DNA of 64,000 nt from Streptomyces barkulensis (GTDB taxonomy: Bacteria; Actinomycetota; Actinomycetes; Streptomycetales; Streptomycetaceae). How positions within the stretch are numbered: position 1 is the stretch's first letter; each line of letters starts with the position of its first letter. A program made the translations under genes and the position numbers. Of the stretch, positions 26,181-33,387 are shown in pieces. The notes under the pieces were generated by a model. The model was given only the letters and a program-made list of their open reading frames with translations, was not told where the DNA came from and searched no databases. The DNA lies in assembly GCF_002843305.1 (NCBI RefSeq), contig NZ_PGSG01000088.1, positions 1-64,000 of the forward strand, written 5' to 3'.

Positions 26181-26285
26181 TTCGCTTTACGAGCATGAAC
26201 CGGAGTGGAGCGCGAACACCCGTGGCCGGGAAGCCCTTCCCGGCCGCCCGGCGCCGCTTCCACACATTCCACGGAGGGGGACGGA

Positions 26286-27116
26286 ATGCCGCCGAGAAGA
26301 GTGGTCACGGGCCGCAGCCAGGAGCCGCGCCGGCGGTTCGCCGAGGAGTTGCGCACCCTGCGCACCGAACGCGGCGACAGCCTGCGGAAGCTGGGTGAGG
26401 CCCTGGGCTGGGACTGGTCGCTGTTCGGCAAGATGGAGAGCGGCCACACCATCGGCAGCCCGGACGTCGCCCAGGCTCTCGACCAGTACTACGGCACCCC
26501 GGGCCTGCTGCTGGCCCTGTGGGAACTGGCGGCCGGGGACGCCACCCAGTTCCGCGAGAAGTACCGCCGCTTCATGGCACTCGAGGGCGAGGCGGTGAGT
26601 ATTCAGACCTACTCGCCCAGCCTCATGCCGGGCTTGCTCCAGAGCGAGGAGTACGCCCGCGAACTGCTGATGCTGGGCGGTCTGGACCCTGGCAGCGAAC
26701 TGGATCAGCAGGTGGCTGCACGGATGAGCCGTCGGGATGTGCTGACGGGTGACGGCGCACCCCAGCTCCGCGCGATCCTCGACGAGGCGGTCCTGCGCCG
26801 CCCGCTGCCGAGCATCGAGGCATGGCGCGGTCAGTTGAAGCACCTGGAGGAGATGACGAGACGGCGGAACGTGACGGTCCAGGTGCTTCCCTTCTCCGCG
26901 GGCCTGTGCGAGCTGGTCAACACGGACACCTGGCTCCTGCGGCTACTGGACGGCCGAACGGTCGCCTGGGTGGAGACGGGCTACAACGGGGAGTTGGTCG
27001 AGGAAGCGGCCAAGGTCGAGCGGCTCCAGGTCGATTACGATCGGCTGCGCGACAAGGCCCTTACCCCGCGCGACTCGGCGGAGTTCCTACTCCGACTCCT
27101 GGAGGAACTTTCATGA
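26286..27116 (+). CDS. WhiJ-type XRE regulator with DUF5753
   Basis: A 276-residue DNA-binding protein: an N-terminal helix-turn-helix (about 15-75, EELRTLRTERGDSLRKLGEA) and a C-terminal DUF5753 domain (about 95-272) with IQTYSPSLMPGLLQSEEYAR and LRRPLPSIEAWRGQL. Proteins of this type, including WhiJ and the abaA-locus regulator, repress development or antibiotic production and act with a small DUF397 partner, here encoded next with an ATGA overlap. The ATG at 26286 is preceded by GGAGGGGGACGGA. The minus-strand pair opposite is probably part of the same module. Confidence 0.9.
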   Translation: MPPRRVVTGRSQEPRRRFAEELRTLRTERGDSLRKLGEALGWDWSLFGKMESGHTIGSPDVAQALDQYYGTPGLLLALWELAAGDATQFREKYRRFMALEGEAVSIQTYSPSLMPGLLQSEEYARELLMLGGLDPGSELDQQVAARMSRRDVLTGDGAPQLRAILDEAVLRRPLPSIEAWRGQLKHLEEMTRRRNVTVQVLPFSAGLCELVNTDTWLLRLLDGRTVAWVETGYNGELVEEAAKVERLQVDYDRLRDKALTPRDSAEFLLRLLEELS

Positions 27117-27328
27117 CCACCTCCCCGCACGAGATAACCGCCGCACGGTGGCGCAAGTCCAGCTACAGCAACCAGGACGGAGGCGCCTGCGTCGAGGTTG
27201 CCGACAACCTTCCCGGCACCGTCCCCGTGCGCGACAGCAAGACCCCGCACGGCCCGGCCCTCGCCTTCGCCCCGGACACCTGGGTGTCGTTCCTCACCGC
27301 CGTCAAGGACGACCGGCTCGCCGGCTGA
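27113..27328 (+). CDS. DUF397 protein, partner of the XRE regulator
   Basis: A 71-residue DUF397 protein with the signature RWRKSSYSNQDGGACVEVA, then VPVRDSKTPHGPALAF and a final WVSFLTAVK helix. Such proteins work with the adjacent WhiJ-type regulator, probably changing its DNA binding. Its ATG overlaps the regulator's stop (ATGA). Confidence 0.9.
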   Translation: MTTSPHEITAARWRKSSYSNQDGGACVEVADNLPGTVPVRDSKTPHGPALAFAPDTWVSFLTAVKDDRLAG

Positions 27329-27418
27329 GCCGAACCAGCGGGTGCTGCCTGCGGGAGTGGCCCGGGGACGGAAGTGGTAGAGCCGCGCTGGACCGCCCCC
27401 CGGCCTTCACGCCCGAGC

Positions 27419-27673
27419 TCAATAGTGGTAGCGGGCCTGGACCACGATGAGTTCATCGCCTCTGACCCGGTAGACGAGCCGGTGTTCCTCGTCGATCCTC
27501 CGGGACCAGTAACCGCTGAGGTCGCCCTTGAGCGGTTCCGGTTTGCCGATGCCTCCGAAGGGGTCTCGCTTGCTCTCCTCGATGAGCCGGTTGACACGTC
27601 TGGTCATACGGCGGTCCGTCTCGGACCAGTGGACGTAGTCAGCCCATCCGTGCTCGGTGAATACGATCTTCAC
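27419..27673 (-). CDS. yoeB: YoeB-family mRNA-cleaving toxin
   Basis: An 84-residue RelE-fold ribonuclease with the catalytic residues of E. coli YoeB at the same positions: Glu46, Arg65 and the C-terminal His83-Tyr84 (ARYHY). It cleaves mRNA at the ribosomal A site when free of antitoxin. KPEPLKGDLSGYWSRRIDEE is the family signature. The ATG overlaps the antitoxin stop (ATGA), so the toxin is translated after the antitoxin. Nothing suggests inactivation. Confidence 0.95.
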   Translation of the reverse strand: MKIVFTEHGWADYVHWSETDRRMTRRVNRLIEESKRDPFGGIGKPEPLKGDLSGYWSRRIDEEHRLVYRVRGDELIVVQARYHY

Positions 27674-27930
27674 TCGGCGTCGTCGACCTCGATCAGCTCA
27701 CGAGGCGAGACCCGGCCTTCTTCGGCCTCTGCGATCGACTCGGCCAGACGGCGGGCGTTCGCGGGTGAACGCAGGAGGTAGATCGTCTCCTGCCAGGAGG
27801 CGAAGTCCTCCTCCGACAGCAGTACGGCGTTCCCGTTGCGGGACGTGATGTGCACGGGAGCGCGATCGTTGTTGACCTGCTCGATCAGGGGAAACAGGTT
27901 CCTGCGAGCCTCGCTGGCGGTGATGGACAC
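27670..27930 (-). CDS. yefM: YefM-family antitoxin
   Basis: An 86-residue Phd/YefM antitoxin. The N-terminal DNA-binding part (SITASEARRNLFPLIEQVNN, SRNGNAVLLSEEDFASWQET) autoregulates the pair; the C-terminal tail (about 55-86) neutralises YoeB. The GTG at 27930 is chosen because AGAGGGG lies five bases upstream and homologues begin with SITASEAR. Upstream is a palindrome (27949-27970) that should be the operator. Confidence 0.93.
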   Translation of the reverse strand: MSITASEARRNLFPLIEQVNNDRAPVHITSRNGNAVLLSEEDFASWQETIYLLRSPANARRLAESIAEAEEGRVSPRELIEVDDAE

Positions 27931-27948
27931 GGTCACCCCTCTCTTCGT

Positions 27949-27970
27949 GTGGTACAAGAAACGGTACCAC
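27949..27970 (-). promoter_or_regulatory. YefM/YoeB operator palindrome
   Basis: GTGGTAC (27949-27955) and GTACCAC (27964-27970) are perfect inverse copies around AAGAAACG, 19 bases upstream of the antitoxin start. They contain the GTAC core found in operators of this toxin-antitoxin family. Confidence 0.65.
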
Positions 27971-28059
27971 TCGCTGTTGTGTGGGGCCAGTCGCGCCCAT
28001 GAGTCGCCGGATACGGTCCTTTCGCGTTGCGGCCGTGGTGGCCGCAGGGCGCGCGGGTG

Positions 28060-29022
28060 TCAGGCGCCGTCGTACAGGGAGTGGATCTCCGTTGCCGCGC
28101 GGGCCAGTTCCGCGCGGGCCTCGGGTGGGGTGAGCACCTCCACGTCGGCGCCGAACTGGAGGAGCTGGCGGACCGCCGGGAGGACCGGGTAGTCGAACTC
28201 GGCGCGCGCCCAGCCCGCTTCGTCCGGGGCGGAGGGCTCGCCCGCGAGGTGTGCGCCCGCGATGCGCACCACCATGTCCAGCCGTCCACGCCGCACCCGC
28301 GCCGTGATCCGGACGCCGCCGGGACGGTCCTCCACCTCGCGTCGCAACTCCGCCCACACCTGAGCCAGTTCCACGCCCTCGCGGCGCCGCACCGGCGACT
28401 CGGCGACGGCGAGGTCCGACAGCCGGTCGGCGCGGAACAACCGGCCGCGCCCGCGGTGGTCGGCCACCAGGTACCAGGTGCCGGCCTTGGCGACCAGCCC
28501 GTAGGGATCGACGGTGTAGGTGCGCGCCTTTTCCCGGCCGCCGTGCCGGTAGCGGATGCGCAGCCGCCGGTCGGTGAGGACGGCGGCGTGCAGTGGCTCC
28601 AGGTCCACGGCCGGGCGCGGTGGCGCCAGCCACCGCTCGGGATCGACCAGTACGCGGCGGCTGGTCAGTTCGGCCGCCGGGCGGTGCGGTGCGGGGAGGG
28701 CGGCCATCACCTTGCGCAGCGCGGAGGCGAGCGCCCCGTCCAGTCCCAGAGCGGAGTGCGCACCCCGCCCCGCCAGGACGAACAGGGCCCGCGCCTCGTC
28801 GGCGGTCAGCCCGGTGACGTCCGTGCGGAAGCCGGGCAGCAGGGCGATGCCGCCGTGTCGGCCGCGCTCGGCGTACACCGGGACCCCGGCGGCCGACAGG
28901 GCCTCGATGTCGCGGTGGACGGTGCGCACCGACACCTCCAGGCGTTCGGCGAGCTCCGCGGCCCGCACCCGGCCGCGGGTCTGGAGGAGCAGGAGGATCG
29001 ACAGCAGCCGGTCGGACTTCAC
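28060..29022 (-). CDS. YafY-type regulator with WYL domain
   Basis: A 320-residue regulator: an N-terminal winged helix (1-65, LSILLLLQTRGRVRAAELAE, SVRTVHRDIEALSAAGVPVY), a WYL ligand-binding domain (about 140-210, including RTYTVDPYGLVAKAGTWYLV) and a C-terminal WCX domain. WYL proteins sense nucleotides or other small ligands. The GTG start at 29022 overlaps no other gene; the membrane protein at 29116 is divergent and 93 bases away, so it is the probable regulated gene. Confidence 0.92.
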   Translation of the reverse strand: MKSDRLLSILLLLQTRGRVRAAELAERLEVSVRTVHRDIEALSAAGVPVYAERGRHGGIALLPGFRTDVTGLTADEARALFVLAGRGAHSALGLDGALASALRKVMAALPAPHRPAAELTSRRVLVDPERWLAPPRPAVDLEPLHAAVLTDRRLRIRYRHGGREKARTYTVDPYGLVAKAGTWYLVADHRGRGRLFRADRLSDLAVAESPVRRREGVELAQVWAELRREVEDRPGGVRITARVRRGRLDMVVRIAGAHLAGEPSAPDEAGWARAEFDYPVLPAVRQLLQFGADVEVLTPPEARAELARAATEIHSLYDGA

Positions 29023-29115
29023 ACCGCCGAGTGTGTCCGGAAAACATGACGGCGGCTGTCAGGTTATGGGGCCAGTCTGCGGCCGTACGTGCGGTGCGGA
29101 CGGACGGAGGAGCCC

Positions 29116-29577
29116 ATGAGCAACGGGAACGGCCCGGTCGCGGCCGGAGGGGATGAGAAGGCAGGTGGAAGGGCAGGACGGGACGCCGGTCCCCCGGTCC
29201 GTCGCCTGCTCGCCCTGGACGCGGCCGGGATGGCCGTCGTCGGGCTCGTCTACCTGGCCGCCGCCGCGCCGCTGGGCAGGGTGCTGGGGCCGGGTACGGC
29301 GGTGGTGGCTGCGGTGGGCGCGGGGATGCTGGCGGGCGGGGGAGCGGTCGGCCTGGTGGCGCGGCCGCCGTACGTCCGGCCGGGGGCGGTGCGTGCGGTG
29401 GCCGCCTGCGGGTTCGGCCGGCTCGCGCTCAGTCTGGCCGTCCTGGCGTCCGGCCTGCCGGACCTCACCGCGATGGGGAAGGCGTGGACCGTGGTGCAGA
29501 CGGTCCCGGTGGGCGTCCTCGCCGTGCTCCAGGCCAGGGCGGCGGCCGCCGTCAGCGGCGGGGGGCGCCCCGCCTGA
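29116..29577 (+). CDS. small multi-spanning membrane protein
   Basis: A 153-residue integral membrane protein. After a polar N-terminus (1-32) there are four predicted helices (about 35-55, 60-80, 95-115, 122-143) rich in Ala, Val and Gly. I do not recognise a functional family. The ATG at 29116 has CGGAGG five bases upstream. It is divergent from the WYL regulator gene, which suggests control by it. Its 3' end overlaps the tail of the minus-strand frame at 29552 by 26 bases. Confidence 0.75.
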   Translation: MSNGNGPVAAGGDEKAGGRAGRDAGPPVRRLLALDAAGMAVVGLVYLAAAAPLGRVLGPGTAVVAAVGAGMLAGGGAVGLVARPPYVRPGAVRAVAACGFGRLALSLAVLASGLPDLTAMGKAWTVVQTVPVGVLAVLQARAAAAVSGGGRPA

Positions 29578-29953
29578 CCTGCCGGGAGCGGTCGCGCCTG
29601 CGGCGCGAGGGGTTCGACGGCCGCTTCCTGCCGCCGCCGCCGTCCCGTCCCGGGCCCTCGCCCTTGGCGGCGCGGGACGCACCGGCCGTGTCGGCGGCAG
29701 GGGCGGTGTCGGCGTCGAACGGCGGCTCTCCGGTCTCCTCCGCCTCGTCGTAGTCCGGGATGTCTCCGAAGTCCGGTGCCTGGAAGGGGTTCCGGGCCGG
29801 TGGCCGGGCCGCCGCCTTGGGGGTCGTGGGCGCCTGGTCGGGAGCGGAGAACAGTTCGGTGGTGTCGATGGGGAGATCTGCCTCTCGGGGCGGAAACGTG
29901 GTGTGGGGGGAGGCGGCCGGCCGCCGTGCGGCGGCCGTGCGCGGCGGCCTCAG
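29552..29953 (-). CDS. hypothetical protein, probable non-AUG (CTG) start
   Basis: The region downstream of the gene at 29950-30171 reads as coding on the minus strand: third positions are almost all G or C and composition is sensible (IDTTELFSAPDQAPTTPKAA, then FQAPDFGDIPDYDEAEETGE), ending in a basic tail (RKRPSNPSRRRRDRSR). No ATG, GTG or TTG is in frame ahead of it without a long overlap with the upstream gene. A CTG at 29953 overlaps that gene's TGA as CTGA, mimicking the ATGA coupling common in this genome, so I propose it as the start (133 residues). An ATC at 29869, or a frameshift fusion with the upstream gene, are alternatives. Function unknown; the protein looks disordered. Confidence 0.45.
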   Translation of the reverse strand: MRPPRTAAARRPAASPHTTFPPREADLPIDTTELFSAPDQAPTTPKAAARPPARNPFQAPDFGDIPDYDEAEETGEPPFDADTAPAADTAGASRAAKGEGPGRDGGGGRKRPSNPSRRRRDRSRQVRRGAPRR

Positions 29954-30171
29954 AGAGCGTTCAGCTTGAGGTACGGGCTGAGGATCCGCACCTGCTTGGA
30001 CCCGAAGTCGACGAGTACCGCGACGCCTTCCTCGACGGTGACGATCCGGCCGAGGCCGTACGTGTCGTGGGTGACCCGCTCGCCCTCGGCGAAGTGCTTG
30101 TCGGGCGGTGCGACAGGGGCTTTGAAGGGGCTGGTGGGCAGGTGGCGCCGGGCTACGGCCGATTTTGTCAT
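29950..30171 (-). CDS. small SH3/tudor-like beta-barrel protein
   Basis: A 73-residue protein with a disordered basic N-terminus and a small beta-barrel (about 25-73) reading FAEGERVTHDTYGLGRIVTV then AVLVDFGSKQVRILSPYLKL. This matches the SH3-like modules of CarD and the C-terminal tudor domain of UvrD/PcrA, which bind RNA polymerase or nucleic acid, but here it stands alone. The ATG at 30171 lacks a clear Shine-Dalgarno sequence. The TGA overlaps a CTG that may start the next frame. Confidence 0.75.
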   Translation of the reverse strand: MTKSAVARRHLPTSPFKAPVAPPDKHFAEGERVTHDTYGLGRIVTVEEGVAVLVDFGSKQVRILSPYLKLNAL

Positions 30172-30256
30172 TAACGCCAGTATGCACCCGGCGGTCGGGC
30201 TCGCGCCCCTGCGTGCCGCTTCCACTTCCCGGGCCGCACCGCCCGCCGGGGCACGC

Positions 30257-31228
30257 TCACGGCTCGACGACGGTCTCCTGGGCAGCGGCCGTGTCGCCTG
30301 CGAGCAGCTCCGCGTCCACGGGGACGTTCCGCTTCACCAGGGCCAGGGCGATCGGGCCCAGCTCGTGGTGGCGGGCCGAGGTGGTGACGAAACCGAGCTG
30401 CCGCCCCTCCTCGCCGTCCTTGGCCAGCCGCACGGGCGTGCCGTGGCCGGGCAGGTGCACCTCGCTGCCGTCCAGGTGGAGGAAGACCAGCCGGCGCGGC
30501 GGCTTCCCCAGGTTGTGGACGCGCGCCACGGTCTCCTGGCCCCGGTAGCAGCCCTTCTGCAGGTGGACGGCCGTGCCGATCCAGCCCAGCTCGTGCGGGA
30601 TGGTGCGGTGGTCGGTCTCCAGACCCAGCCGGGGCCGGTGCGCCTCGACGCGCAGCGCCTCCAGCGCCAGCACGCCGACCGCCGGGCCCAGGGAGGCGGC
30701 GTAGGACTCCAGCTCGCCGCGCGGCAGGAACAGGTCCCGCCCGTACGCCGTCTCGCGGACGGCCACGCCCTCGGGCGCATCGGCGATGGAGCCCGCCGGG
30801 AGGTGCACCACGGCGTACTCCGCCGTGGCGTCGGCGACCTCGACCCGGTAGAAGAACTTCATGCTCTCCAGGTAGGCGATCAGCGCCTCCTTGGTGCCCG
30901 GCTCGACGTGCATCCAGGTCGTGGCGCCGTCGTCCACCAGATAGAGCGCGTGCTCGATGTGGCCGTTGGCGGAGAGGATCAGCGCCTCGGTGGCGTGGCC
31001 GGGCTCCAGCTCGCTGACGTGCTGGGTGATCAGCAGGTGGAGCCAGCTCAGCCGGTCCTCGCCGGTGACGGTGACCACACCGCGGTGCGAGAGGTCGACC
31101 ACTCCGCCGCCGTCGGCGAGCGTGCGCTGCTCGCGGAAGAGGTCGCCGTAGTGCGCGGCGACGCCTTCGTCCGGCGCCTCGGCCGGGACGGCGCCGGGCA
31201 GCGACAGCAGGGGGCTCTTGTACGACAT
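30257..31228 (-). CDS. ygfZ: YgfZ/GcvT-family folate-binding protein
   Basis: A 323-residue tetrahydrofolate-dependent Fe-S cluster maintenance protein. The family motif with the key cysteine, KGCYRGQE, is intact (about 230-237), and the N-terminal GcvT-like fold is evident (VVDLSHRGVVTVTGEDRLSW). YgfZ supports assembly or repair of certain [4Fe-4S] enzymes. It follows nur after nine bases, so the two are co-transcribed; a link to metal homeostasis is plausible. The ATG at 31228 is followed by SYKSPLLSLPGAV, the typical actinobacterial start. Confidence 0.92.
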   Translation of the reverse strand: MSYKSPLLSLPGAVPAEAPDEGVAAHYGDLFREQRTLADGGGVVDLSHRGVVTVTGEDRLSWLHLLITQHVSELEPGHATEALILSANGHIEHALYLVDDGATTWMHVEPGTKEALIAYLESMKFFYRVEVADATAEYAVVHLPAGSIADAPEGVAVRETAYGRDLFLPRGELESYAASLGPAVGVLALEALRVEAHRPRLGLETDHRTIPHELGWIGTAVHLQKGCYRGQETVARVHNLGKPPRRLVFLHLDGSEVHLPGHGTPVRLAKDGEEGRQLGFVTTSARHHELGPIALALVKRNVPVDAELLAGDTAAAQETVVEP

Positions 31229-31237
31229 GCGGCCAGC

Positions 31238-31741
31238 CTACGACCCGGAGCCGTCCGCGCTCCCGTCCGCGTCCCCCTCGGTGTCCTCCGCCCCGGTGTC
31301 CTCCACCGCGTTTCCCCCGGCGGCCCGCCCGGCGCAGTCGCGGCAGCGGCCGAAGATCGCGAAGTGCTTCATGTCCGTGTCGAAGCCGAACTCCTCCCGC
31401 AGCCTGCCGGTGAAGTCGGCGGCGAGCGCGATGTCGGCCTCGATCACCGTGGTGCAGTCCCGGCACACCAGATGCATGTGGTCGTGCCGGTCCGCCAGGT
31501 GGTACGTGGGAGCGCCGTGGCCCAGATGGGCGTGGCTGACCAGCCCCAGCTCCTCCAGGAGCTCCAGCGTGCGGTAGACGGTGGAGATGTTCACGCTCCC
31601 CGCCGTGCGCCGCACCTCGGCGAGGATGTCGTCCGGAGTGGAGTGCTCCAGCTTGTCCACGGCTTCCAGCACGAGCTGGCGCTGCGGCGTCAGCCGGTAT
31701 CCGCGTCTGCGTAGGTCGCTCTGCCAGTCGGTGCTCACCAC
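31238..31741 (-). CDS. nur: Nur, nickel-responsive Fur-family repressor
   Basis: A 167-residue Fur-family protein. All metal ligands I recall for S. coelicolor Nur and can number here are present: His33, His70, His72, His86, His88 and His90, with CRDC pairs for the structural zinc. Nur represses nickel uptake genes and indirectly switches between Ni- and Fe-superoxide dismutase. The winged helix is RRGYRLTPQRQLVLEAV and NISTVYRTLELLEELGLV. The last 25 residues are an acidic Gly/Asp tail. It heads a unit with ygfZ. The start is ATG or a close alternative at 31741. Confidence 0.93.
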   Translation of the reverse strand: MVSTDWQSDLRRRGYRLTPQRQLVLEAVDKLEHSTPDDILAEVRRTAGSVNISTVYRTLELLEELGLVSHAHLGHGAPTYHLADRHDHMHLVCRDCTTVIEADIALAADFTGRLREEFGFDTDMKHFAIFGRCRDCAGRAAGGNAVEDTGAEDTEGDADGSADGSGS

Positions 31742-31816
31742 AGTGGCCAGTGTAGGAGGGGCGCCGGGAATGCGGACGGAATCGGTGTTGCCGGAGGCCC
31801 GGCCCCGGCCGGGGCT

Positions 31817-32320
31817 TCAGCCCGCACCGGGCGGCGCGGTCTCCCCGGCCCTCGGTTCGGTGCCCGGCCCGGTGGCCGGTTCGGTGGCCGGTTCGGTGTC
31901 CGGTGCGGTGTCGAGCTGGTGGTCGGCCCAGACGTAGCTCTCGGGCAGCAGGTCGGCCACGGGGACGGCCCGGGCCCCTTCGCCGCCGGGGGCGCCGACG
32001 ATGACCTTCAGCGTGGGGAAGTAGTCGAGAAGCGCCTGGCGGCACCGTCCGCACGGAGGGACGATCCCCCGGTCGCGGTCGCCCACGGCGACGACGGTGT
32101 CCAGTTCGTAGATCCCCTGGGCGGCCGCCGTGCCGATGAGGACCAGTTCGGCGCAGGGTCCTCCGGTGAAGTGGTAGGCGTTCACCGCGGTGACGATCCG
32201 GCCGTCGCGGGCGCGGGCCGCGGCGGCCATGGTGTGGTTGTCGCCCCGGCAGCGAGTGCGGGCCACCCGGGCCGCGGCCTGGACGAGTTCACGGTCGACC
32301 GGGTGGGCCTGGGTGGTCAT
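31817..32320 (-). CDS. cytidine-deaminase-family protein
   Basis: A 167-residue zinc deaminase of the CDA fold with the catalytic motifs PCAE (Glu is the proton shuttle) and PPCGRCRQ. GRIVTAVNAYHFTGGPCAEL resembles blasticidin-S-deaminase-like members more than housekeeping Cdd. It should deaminate a cytosine-type nucleoside. The C-terminal 30 residues are a Thr/Glu/Pro-rich tail with repeated ATEP-like units. The ATG at 32320 has AAGGCGGAG upstream. It lies 75 bases upstream of nur on the same strand. Confidence 0.85.
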   Translation of the reverse strand: MTTQAHPVDRELVQAAARVARTRCRGDNHTMAAAARARDGRIVTAVNAYHFTGGPCAELVLIGTAAAQGIYELDTVVAVGDRDRGIVPPCGRCRQALLDYFPTLKVIVGAPGGEGARAVPVADLLPESYVWADHQLDTAPDTEPATEPATGPGTEPRAGETAPPGAG

Positions 32321-32443
32321 CTCTCCGCCTTCGTCGGGTACCGGACGAAGGCTGCCCCGGGCGGCGGGGGCGCGCAAGCGGATATCGGCGCCGCCCGGGC
32401 CCGCCCGGGGAAACGGGGAGTGGTCTGCCTGTGAGGAAGCGGC

Positions 32444-33013
32444 CTACTTGAAGAAGGCGATCCCGTCGTCCGGGAGGTCCTTGAGGTCCTTGGCCCACTC
32501 GCTGGGGTCGACGACCTTCTTCAGGTGCGCCGACATGTACGGGCGCAGCGGGCGCTCCGGGTCCGGGGTGGCCAGCTCGCCGACCCACATCAGGTCGCCC
32601 TTGACGTAGCCGTACAGCCGCTTGCCGCCGGAGTACTCGCCGGCCGAGGACAGCCGGGCGAAGGCGTCCGTGACCAGGTCGATCTGCGGCTTCTGCTCGG
32701 CCATCTCGCCGTGCCAGACCTCGACGATGCCCCGGTCGCGGGCCATGACGGCCTCGACCCGGCGCTCCGCGTCGATCCTCCAGTAGCCGCTCTCGCTCTC
32801 CAGCGGGCGGACCTTCTCGCCCTTGTCGTCCAGCTCCCAGGTACGCGAGACGTACTCCAGGAAGTCCCGGCCGTCGTGGGAGAAGGTGACCTCCTGGCCG
32901 AAGTTGCACTGCTCGCGGTCCGGGAAGTCCGCGACGCCCGCGCCCGCCCAGTCGCCCAGGAGGAACGCGAGGGGGACGAGGTCCGGGTGCAGGTCGGACG
33001 GAATCTCGATCAT
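32444..33013 (-). CDS. nitrobindin-like (THAP4/FABP-type) heme-binding protein
   Basis: A 189-residue beta-barrel protein of the nitrobindin family. The N-terminal signature LLGDWAGAGVADFP fits GxWxGxG, and the C-terminal YMSAHLKKV holds the likely heme-ligating histidine. Family members bind ferric heme and react with nitric oxide or peroxynitrite. No signal peptide, so cytoplasmic. It lies upstream of the deaminase and nur genes, 123 bases from the former. Confidence 0.88.
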   Translation of the reverse strand: MIEIPSDLHPDLVPLAFLLGDWAGAGVADFPDREQCNFGQEVTFSHDGRDFLEYVSRTWELDDKGEKVRPLESESGYWRIDAERRVEAVMARDRGIVEVWHGEMAEQKPQIDLVTDAFARLSSAGEYSGGKRLYGYVKGDLMWVGELATPDPERPLRPYMSAHLKKVVDPSEWAKDLKDLPDDGIAFFK

Positions 33014-33105
33014 GGGGTGCTCAGACGATCTGTCGAGGGCGTGTGGTCTGCGGTGCGGCCCGGGCCCAGGCCGTACGCGTGGCCCAGGTTATGGGACGGA
33101 ACGGG

Positions 33106-33207
33106 TCAGCGCTGGCCCTGGTAGAGCTTCTTCACGGTCAGGCCCGTGAACGCCAGGACGCCGATACAGACCAGGACCAGCAGGGCGGTGAAGAATGCCT
33201 CAAGCAC
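33106..33207 (-). CDS. 33-residue single-pass membrane peptide
   Basis: A short frame translating to a protein with one strongly hydrophobic helix (about 4-25, EAFFTALLVLVCIGVLAF) and a basic cytoplasmic end (TVKKLYQGQR). The GTG at 33207 has a GAGGAGCG ribosome site seven bases upstream, and third positions fit the genome bias. I recall near-identical short proteins in many Streptomyces genomes, without known function. It lies 92 bases upstream of the nitrobindin-like gene on the same strand. Confidence 0.7.
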   Translation of the reverse strand: MLEAFFTALLVLVCIGVLAFTGLTVKKLYQGQR

Positions 33208-33341
33208 GGGAGCGCTCCTCGGGGGCTCGGCACGGACGTACGGGCCGGTGGGCGGCCCGCCGACGAGTCTAGTCGGCCCGTGGCGGGGCGTTGCTGTGAG
33301 GTGCGCCGCCCCGCCACGGGGCCGGTCCCGGCGGGCTCCGG

Positions 33342-33387
33342 GGCTCAGCCCAGGAGCTGGACCCGGCAGGCTCAGCCCAGGAGCTGG
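33342..33387. repeat. 27-bp tandem duplication at the end of a membrane-protein gene
   Basis: GGCTCAGCCCAGGAGCTGG occurs at 33342-33360 and 33369-33387, a 27-base period. The second copy holds the stop and final codons (QLLG) of the gene at 33372; the first repeats them just downstream in the 3' untranslated region. Confidence 0.85.

Noticed and set aside
29484..29969. Plus-strand frames opposite the proposed CTG-start gene
   Set aside because: Low-complexity frames with poor third-position bias compared with the minus strand.
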